A stretch of 64,000 nucleotides of DNA from Procambarus clarkii. Lineage: Eukaryota > Arthropoda > Malacostraca > Decapoda > Cambaridae. Positions 56,241 through 64,000 of this stretch are shown piece after piece; position 1 is the first letter of the stretch; each line of letters opens with the position of its first letter. The notes below the pieces were generated by a model that was given only the letters and a program-made list of their open reading frames with translations, was not told the origin of the DNA and ran no database searches. The DNA is taken from the NCBI RefSeq assembly GCF_040958095.1, contig NC_091228.1:6001700-6065699 (forward strand). Direction: 5' to 3'. A program made the translations under genes and the position numbers.

Positions 56241-57059
56241 AGCAGGGGCGGCCAGGAGTACGACGGGCGGCTCCTGCAACGCAGACAATTTGAGATCAAT
56301 ACGGTGGTCCAGATGTACGGTTGCCGTTGATGAATTAATATACAACTCATCACCAATGATGGAAACTGAACCGACATACTTCAAAAAATATAATTAGTAA
56401 ATAAATAAAAAGACTAGCGTTGAATAGAGCATTAAGGAGAGCACTGCAGTGGGGTTAAGTGCCTGCGCAGGCGCCAGTTCCTGGAGCGGTGAAGGTCGTG
56501 TCTGTGGCGGGTCTTGGAGCCTCAGATGACGGCGTGTGTACTCCTGGTGCCTTCTGCACCCACCTGATTTCAATCCAAAATGTCTTCACCTTTTTCTGAC
56601 GACGATTGCGATGCCTAAGATAGGGGGGAGAGACGCCCCCCGTGTTGGCGGACGTATGGGTGTTGCCAGGGGGTCCTCATCTTTATGGAAGATGGCTCAT
56701 TAACTGGTACTGCAGTCCTCATTTTCCTCTGTCAACATTATCTTCCTCACCAGCTCATCCCATGTAGGAACACCAGATTATATGGGATCCACATCCATCA
56801 GTCTCAGGAGACTATGGAGTTACGCTCTGGTTGTCGGTCTGGAGTGGCCTCTCCAAGGTGCAAAGCCAGGGTAGGTTGATATGGAGGAGAAGCTGTTACC
56901 CATGCAGCAGGTCCCCCCACCCCATCTCCATGGCGCCGAAAATCTCCAAAGGAAAGGCAAAGAGTTGTAGGGCATATTATATGAATTCGGTCTGGAACTA
57001 GTCACAAAGTAATGGCTTGATGACAGTTATTTTGGATCCTGTTGAAGTCTGGTCTATGT

Positions 57060-57232
57060 TGTATGAGGTGTGTGTGTTTGAAGTATGAGGTGTGTGTGTT
57101 TGGAGTATGAGGTGTGTGTGTTTGGAGTATGAGGTGTGTGTGTTTGAAGTATGAGGTGTGTGTGTTTGAAGTATGAGGTGTGTGTGTTTGAAGTATGGGG
57201 TGTGTGTGTTTGGAGTATGAGGTATGTGTCTT
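57060..57232. repeat. minisatellite, 23-24 bp unit
   Basis: About 7 copies with core TATGAGGTGTGTGTGTTTGG. Confidence 0.9.
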
Positions 57233-57801
57233 TGGAGTGATATTCATCCTGGTTAGTCCCAGAATGCTGAAAATGTGATATTTTTGTATAACTTGAGGGT
57301 ATGATTAGTGAATATTAGTTCTTTAAATTGTCTTCTCAACATCATCCTAATTTTCTGTAAATTGTGGCAATATCGGTCATACCGATTTATTGGCAATTCA
57401 TATATATTTTTGTTCCAATATATTATCCCCTATCAAATTGTACCAGTTTTCACTTTATGTCGGACATAGTAGTTTAATTTCACCAGCTGTACAACCGTTT
57501 AGTCCATCCGTAATTGTCATATTGTGTATAAGCTATTATGAATAAAGCTTTTGAATCTGAATCTGACAATTTTTTTAAATCACTGATTAATGAAGCTTCT
57601 ATATCTAAATCTAATTCTAGATATAGAGTCTATAACTACAGTGGCTACATGTTATTATAATGACTTTCCCAAATATAAACGTACATACAAGGTTTTAGAA
57701 TTTTAATTTGGAACATCAACACATCGACCAACCCACATTATTTTGTCACGACAAATCCTTCCAGTCCAATCGACGGGTCTGTCTGTGACTCCTGTCAGTT
57801 A

Positions 57802-57895
57802 CAGCACCGCTCCTGTGCCAGGTAAGTCCACTACGGGCTCACCATAGCCCGTGCTACTTGGAACTTCTTGTTCCCAGCACCTGAATCTTAAACAA
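57802..57895 (+). repeat. dispersed palindrome FB-F, single copy
   Basis: CAGCACCGCTCCTGTGCCAG, GTAAGTCCACTACGGGCTCA and CCCGTGCTACTTGGAACTTC; same layout at 48262-48340. Confidence 0.75.
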
Positions 57896-58799
57896 CAACA
57901 GACGGGTCTGTGAGAGTGTGGGAACACGGCACCAACTTCCTCCCAAGTCATGGGAAGCCGAATTGCGTTCACGGTGGTCGTCCGTCTCTGGCCACTGGAC
58001 CCCATGGACTTTTACGAGGAATCGGAATTGATATTGAAAGAGAAATCTAAGTACTGGGAATGACGTCTCTTAATGAGACTACCAAACACAGTGCTGTAGA
58101 GGCTATATACTAACGTAGACCGCATGACGCCTCCAAGGTCAATGGGGTAGCTTACTGGAAGATCAATGCTTGTGCTTAATTTCCAGGAAAGGGGTCTGGA
58201 AGCACATGATCCATTTTAATATATCATGAGAGCGCACTGGACAAGCACGACCTGGATTGTTTTCCAGGATCTGGAGCTAGAAGAGTATGGTCGGGGCCTT
58301 GCGTTCCAGAATAGAGGTACTGGAAATGTACATGATTGGGGCTGGTGTTCCAGGAAGCTGACCGGTGGATGGCTTAGAAGGTCCCCGTCTCCCACTTGCA
58401 CTCTCCTGAGTACCGGATGTCTTGTCGAGTGGAGGACGCGCCTTTGTGATGAACACGAGTGGAAGAACTCCCTGGTTAGGCGGGGTTGCTGGCAAAAGCC
58501 TCTCTGGTTGTGAGATCAATGGGTGATAAAAAAAAAACCTTTTCAGTGAGCACTTATCTCTATATTGCTGCTCACTTCTTTTGTTCAACCTCTGATAAAT
58601 TCATGACATTGGTGTATATATATTTTTGTATGCATTTGGGCCATTTTTTTATTATCTAGTTGAGTGTTTACACCCACGTGTTGGAGCTTAATCGTTACCT
58701 TCAACGATAACGCCTTCCTCCCTGCCCCCACAGTGTTCCCATGTGGGCAATAATATGCCATCCAACACACATATATATTCATTACACTTCACATCCTGT

Positions 58800-59020
58800 A
58801 AGCCAGGAAGCTCTTCACACTCTCCACACCCTGTAAGCCACTCTCACACTCCACACCCTGTAAAGCACTCTCACACTCCACACCCTGTAAAGCACTCTCA
58901 CACTCCACACCCTGTAAAGCACTCTCACACTCCACACCCTGTAAAGCACTCTCACACTCCACACCCTGTAAAGCACTCTCACACTCCACACCCTGTAAGT
59001 CACTCACACTCCACACCCTT
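58800..59020. repeat. minisatellite, 27-bp unit
   Basis: About 8 copies with core CTCCACACCCTGTAAAGCAC. Confidence 0.95.
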
Positions 59021-59172
59021 GGAGGACAGTGAGAGTTGAGTGCATCGAGTCAGGTAAGATATTACTCCCTTGAGGGTATTACTGCCCCCAAGAAAGGTCG
59101 GGGGCCTCACACACTACGGTAGAGTCCTGCTGGAAGGAGGAGCTGCTTCGCATGGGCAATGGGAATGACCTC

Positions 59173-59880
59173 TACTACGGCCACAACGACCACCACTACC
59201 ATAACGACCACCACTACCATAACGACCACCACTACCACAACGACCACCACTACCATAACGACCACCACTACCATAACGACCACCACTACCATAACGACCA
59301 CCACTACCATAACGACCACCACTACCATAACGACCACCACTACCACCACTACCATAACGACCACCACTACCACCACTACCATAACGACCACCACTACCAT
59401 AACGACCACCACTACCATAACGACCACCACTACCACCACTACCATAACGACCACCACTACCATAACGACCACCACTACCATAACGACCACCACTACCACC
59501 ACTACCATAACGACCACCACTACCACCACTACCATAACGACCACCACTACCATAACGACCACCACTACCATAACGACCACCACTACCACCACTACCATAA
59601 CGACCACCACTACCACCACTACCATAACGACCACCACTACCATAACGACCACCACTACCATAACGACCACCACTACCATAACGACCACCACTACCACCAC
59701 TACCATAACGACCACCACTACCATAACGACCACCACTACCATAACGACCACCACTACCACCACTACCATAACGACCACCACTACCATAACGACCACCACT
59801 ACCATAACGACCACCACTACCACCACTACCATAACGACCACCACTACCATAACGACCACCACTACCACAACGACCACTAC
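59173..59880. repeat. higher-order minisatellite, 18-bp and 27-bp units
   Basis: About 35 copies of CATAACGACCACCACTAC, some extended by CACCACTAC. Open in several frames (HNDHHY, ITTTTT, GSGGRY, VVVVVM), so not evidence for a protein. Confidence 0.95.
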
Positions 59881-59944
59881 TACGGTCTGAACATAAGCTG
59901 GCGGTGCTGGACTTTTTGATGCAGCGGTGATCTAGGTAACGGAG

Positions 59945-60110
59945 GAAGCCGCCTAGCCCCTCAGCATTCCCCTGACGCCTAGCCCCCTCAGCATTCCCCT
60001 GACGCCTAGCCCCCCCTGCCACCTAGCCCCTCAGCACCCCGTGACGCCTAGCCCCCCTCAGCACCCCCTGCCACCTAGCCCCTCAGCACCCCGTGACGCC
60101 TAGCCCCGTC
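59945..60110. repeat. short minisatellite, about 24-bp unit
   Basis: About 7 degenerate copies around CCTGACGCCTAGCCCCTCAG. Confidence 0.85.
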
Positions 60111-61240
60111 AGCAGCACCTGTCTGGGACTGCAGGTAGCGGGTTGGCTGGGAGTGCTGGGCCTGGCACTCAGCTCCCTATCCCAGTCTGCCTCTGCAGTA
60201 CTGAGCGGCCCCATAGCGCTCCAGTGACAGGGTGGGGGGTATATGCCCCCCTCCTAACACCCCCCTACTCTGATTCACCCCCTCCTCCTCCCGTCCCCCG
60301 TTGCGGCTGCGGCTGCAGAAGCAACCACAGCGGTCCTTTGCTGTGTCCCGCTGTCCCACAGGCTGTGGCGCCGACAAATCTCGCGCTGAGACGCTGTAGA
60401 TGATTGAAAAATAAACTAGTGGTAGAATGTCAGTATGAAATATCAATCCGGCTTCTCTCTGGAGTCTGGCGCCCTCAACGTGGTCGTCCTTAAAGCAGAG
60501 TGGTCCTGCTGGAGCCGGCGGCGCCTGGCTGCCTGATGTCTGGCCACACCCTCCTGCAGGAGTTCCACCACACTTGTGTCACAGGCAGCCGACCTGAACT
60601 TTGTGAGCCCTGAAGTCGACCCTTAAAAATAAGAATTTAGGGCTCAAAAAGCCCCCAATCTTTACATTCTTTAAGCATTCCGGCAAATACTTCGTCGCCT
60701 GGGGGGACTTTTCTGGCATTCATTTTGTTATATTTATTTTGGTGGGAACTGATCCGCCATAAGATCTGATCCACCAACCATATGTGAAGTCCCCCAGGGG
60801 CCTCCTCACCCTTCCCATCTGTCCCGGACGGGAGGGGGGCGTGCAGGCCAACCGGACAGCAGAACTCTCTCTCCCTCTTGATCCACTCCACATGAGACAC
60901 AGCGGCACACCCTTCCCATCCCATGGTGGTTACAAAGAGACAACACAGAAGCGCCCCTCCCACCTCCGTCCCACCCCACACACACACACAGCCAACATAG
61001 GCTAAGCCTCCCTACCTGAAACAGGCTCCCCTCTCTGCCTCCTTTCGACTTTGTAATGAAAACTGTTTTCTCTCAAACTTTATTTAATATTGAATAATGA
61101 AATCACAATAGCCTGATGTTATGGCAATAGTTCGCGGGTCTTCGGGTAGGTTAGTTTCGGGTTAATGCTTGAGAGGGCGGGGTGCTGGAACAAGCACCCC
61201 TACCTCTGCTCCCTCCCCCCCCCCCCCCTCCCACCACAGG
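60110..61240. other. GC-rich spacer, no gene confirmed
   Basis: An acceptor-like CCGCTGTCCCACAG at 60361 is followed by a short open stretch, TAG and AATAAA near 60409. This could be a small terminal exon, but no upstream partner was found. Confidence 0.25.
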
Positions 61241-61249
61241 ACTGGCTGA

Positions 61250-61315
61250 TGACGTCAGCTGGTCCTAAGTGGTGATTCACTGAGAGTGACGTCACTGAGT
61301 CTCTCAGTGACGTCA
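61250..61315. promoter_or_regulatory. three perfect CRE palindromes
   Basis: TGACGTCA at 61250-61257, 61287-61294 and 61308-61315. The last two form an inverted arrangement with CACTGAGT/ACTCAG. A further GACGTCAC lies near 61835. The motif is the binding site of CREB/ATF bZIP factors. No adjacent gene is identified. Confidence 0.45.
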
Positions 61316-61849
61316 CTCAGACACTGAGTCACCCACCACAGCACACTACCTTTGTTGGTAGTACTTCCTCTCACTTACACTAGAGTTACAGGTGAACATT
61401 ACAGGTACAGAATGGAGCACAATTAGAATCCACGAAGGAGTTAGAATGTGAAGGCAGTTCAGAGGCGGGTCCCAAGAACCGTAGTTCAACAAAAAACTAG
61501 ATGAGTAAAACTATGTGAATACTCCCCTCACTTTTACTCCACCAGAAACACATTCCTTCCCCCTCCCCAGCACACACCAACCATCCCTCACACGGCTAAG
61601 TCATGAGTACCTCATGTCGTGAGTGACAGGCGGGGTGTGGAGGTGGCTGTGAGTGACAGGCCGCCTCAGGAGGTGGCTGTGAGTGACAGGCGCCGTGAGC
61701 AACTCCCCAACAGGTGTTCACGTAGCCTCCATGGTCTAATCACCACGACCAAGAGGTCAAAGACTTCTCAGGTATTTTGTGGTCAGACGTTCCGTTTCAG
61801 AGGACCGATTTCCTGAACCGTGAAACGTCTTGGAAGACGTCACGTTCGT

Positions 61850-63300
61850 GTACAAGTCGCGTTCAGTTAAAGTAATAATTCACAAATGAATATTTTTGTT
61901 CCCTGTCTGAAGGGAACTATCCACCTGGCAGGCCCTGAAGTTCCATTTTTTCAGGCATTCACGGGTCATTGGCTCGTCTCCCTTTGCCAGAAATATCAAA
62001 TTGATTGTAGGAAAAGGGAACTTTTAGGAATGAGTGGTGTGTGAGTAATTGTGAGGCTGGCCTCACAAGGGGAGGATAACCCATCAAATGAGCAGGAATC
62101 ATCCCTCTCTCAGATAGATTCCTGATATAATTAGGGAAACACACATAAAGCTGGCGCCGTTTTTGAAGTCTCTGTAAAAAATGTATTTTTTAAACCTCTG
62201 TGAAGCTGTTGTTTTGTATGAGAGAAAGAAGCTGTTTTGAGCCTCTGTGTAACCCAGATATGGGTCCCTTTGGCAATAAAGATATCCTCATCTCGTGGCT
62301 CGTCCTGTAATGCTTATGGTGATAGCGGAGCTCCCTGGGGACCGTAGGAGAGGCCAAACAATATGACAGCTCCATGCAGGTCGCCCATCCTGGTATATAC
62401 GGTGGGCATGGCGACCCCTTGAGTGGCTGTACCCGGCTGTATATGGTGTGGAAGGCGACGACCCCGTGAGAAACTGACCACCACCACAGTCTACCACAGT
62501 CTACCACCGCAGTGTGGCGGGATGAAAGCCGCCACAGGTATGGTATTTCCTTGGCGCCGGCTTTGACGCAGGATACATCACTGCTAGTTCAGTCCCGTGA
62601 GCAGAGAGGATCACTGTAGGCCAGAAGGCAGATACGGGTAGAGATACAATTATTAAAATATGAGGCAAAACTGTCCTCCTGGCCTTGAGGACTTCGTTCA
62701 CTGATGGTGAGACTATGAGGGTGAGTTGCTAGAGGGTGGTGATGGTGAGGAGTGATGGTGCTCGCTGGGGGGATGGGAGGTAGGATAGTGGTGATGGCAT
62801 ATATAATGGTGGAATGCGTCATGTCAGTTGCAGCCACCATAAAACCTGACTGTCAGTTGGTGGTGTCAGCTAACATGAAAACATCAAGCTCCTTACGTGA
62901 GGGAACCTGAGGAGGAGGCAAGGTAGGAGAGTTGTGGGATGGAGGGGGGGATAGGTCGCTCCCCTGGGGGAGGGGGGGGGGAGGGGGGAGGGGGAACATT
63001 CTTGAACACACCCGTGACTTAACAGTGCGGCTGGTGATAAGGTCTGATACTCTCTTATCATACCACCCACGTCGCTCCCCCTTATCTTTCCCCCTCCCCC
63101 TCCCAGCCTTTCCCTGCCCTTCCCCTTCCCTCCCCCCGCAGTGATGTAATTACGAACTGTAACTGCCTTGTACTAGCGTGGAGATTCTCTCTGATCTGCC
63201 CTTTCCACCACGCTTTCCTCTGCTGCCTCGTCTCAGGTGCTGTTTTTGCCTGTAACTTGCCATTAACTTGAAGACGTTTTGGAGGGTTGGAGAATTCGAT
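61850..63300. other. spacer, no gene seen
   Basis: Short frames only. An AATAAA at about 62274 and GGT-rich and poly-G stretches (62940-62995) are present. No domain is recognisable. Confidence 0.35.
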
Positions 63301-63413
63301 ATGGTCTCCGCTGCCAGGAGCTGTACTCACTTAGTTGTACTTGCGGGGGTTGAGCTCTGGCTCTTTGGTCCCGCCTCTCAACTGTCAATCAACAGGTGTA
63401 CAGGTTCCTGAGC

Positions 63414-63579
63414 CTACTGGGCTCTATCATATTTACATTTGAAACTGTGTATGGAGTCGGCTTCCACCACATCACTGCCTAATGCATTCCATTTTTCTAA
63501 CTACTCTGACACTGAAAAAGCTATTTCTAATGCCTCTGTGGCTCATTTGGTTACTCAGCTTCCACCTGTGTCCCCTTGT
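63414..63579 (-). pseudogene. LINE reverse-transcriptase C-terminal fragment, frameshifted
   Basis: On the minus strand the reading is RNSFFSVRVVRK in one frame, then WNALGSDVVEADSIHSFK and CKYDRAQ-stop after a one-base shift. This is the same conserved LINE C-terminus as at 15280. The sequence to the left (63320-63413) is its 3' untranslated part, pieces of which also occur at 13817, 16170 and 37371. Confidence 0.75.
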
Positions 63580-64000
63580 TCGTGTACCACCCGTGTTAAT
63601 TATGTAAATAATTAACCCGGCACAGATTGCTGTCATCCATCCTTTTACAGGTACAGGTCAATTTACAGGACCCTTAACCACCCTTATAGCCTCGCCTGGT
63701 TTACATAAGTGGTTTACAGTGATTCTCTGAAACATTGTGTGTGGGGGCGTGGTGGTTCCTCTTGGATCTTTCTTCGACACCACTATTTCAAGGGATAGTA
63801 TTTTAATACTAGGGTGAGGATGATTAGGTCCGACCTTGCGGGGGGGGAGGGCTATGGGAGAGGTAAGGGTAGCCTGATGCACCCGTCGGCGTCTCCTGCA
63901 GCACTATTCAGAGGGAGTGAGGGGGGGAGCAGGCAGCCCTCCCAGCCTCATGCAGCTGTGGGGCGCGGATCGAACGTAGCTGGCCTCTCCCGCCGCCCTG

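Noticed and set aside
59107-60022. Gly/Ser/Arg-Tyr repeat frame of 302 codons resembling a cuticle protein
   Set aside because: It lies in the 18/27-bp array, with no signal peptide or splice sites; the poly-Val frame beside it is just as long.
60143-60403. 86-codon frame ending before AATAAA
   Set aside because: Proline-rich low-complexity content and no upstream exon; the signal alone is too weak.

Overview
The window looks like nuclear DNA of a decapod crustacean, most likely a freshwater crayfish (Procambarus-like). This is inferred from the tRNA-derived SINEs, hairpin elements and LINE tails of a kind I associate with crayfish genomes, from TTAGG-type telomeric motifs, and from compact GT-AG exons lost in repeat-rich introns. 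It is not a prokaryotic or viral sequence. Most long open frames are by-products of tandem repeats without stop codons.

Two protein-coding host genes can be reconstructed, both on the + strand. The first (2391-20539) is a rhodopsin-family GPCR of the Tre1/moody group in ten coding exons. It has the landmarks of all seven membrane segments, an NRY in place of DRY, and an NPVIY in TM7. Every exon phase joins. Two terminal exons (17359-18227 and 20406-20539) have acceptors of the same phase, predicting a 652-residue and a 407-residue receptor that differ only in the cytoplasmic tail. The second gene (27894 to about 29925) is small and easily missed: a TATA box, a non-coding exon ending in A, an intron that splits the ATG as A|TG, and three exons giving a 71-residue secreted, cysteine-free peptide, with AATAAA downstream. 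I do not recognise its family. A canonical tRNA-Asp(GUC) with a T-run terminator lies at 38998-39069.

The rest is mobile and tandem DNA. At 39702-41626 lies a 5'-truncated Penelope-like element (reverse transcriptase plus GIY-YIG) with an inverted piece of its own end. A second, solo Penelope end lies at 30105-30420. Both ends carry a hammerhead-like RNA fold with compensating changes. There are two tRNA-derived SINE families, LINE 3' fragments, and several palindromic families: FB-A (six copies), FB-B (two near-identical 371-bp copies plus remnants), FB-C (six copies of a hairpin with a one-sided tail, five with 11-12 bp target duplications), FB-D, and FB-E (a foldback containing TTAGG repeats).

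About thirty minisatellite arrays take up roughly a fifth of the window. Several have units that look like splice acceptors or donors, including the arrays either side of the first receptor exon. From about 30 to 64 kb I can support no host protein gene. That half holds the tRNA, mobile elements, arrays, and a few promoter-like motif clusters (three CRE palindromes at 61250-61315; three CCAAT boxes near 56.15 kb).
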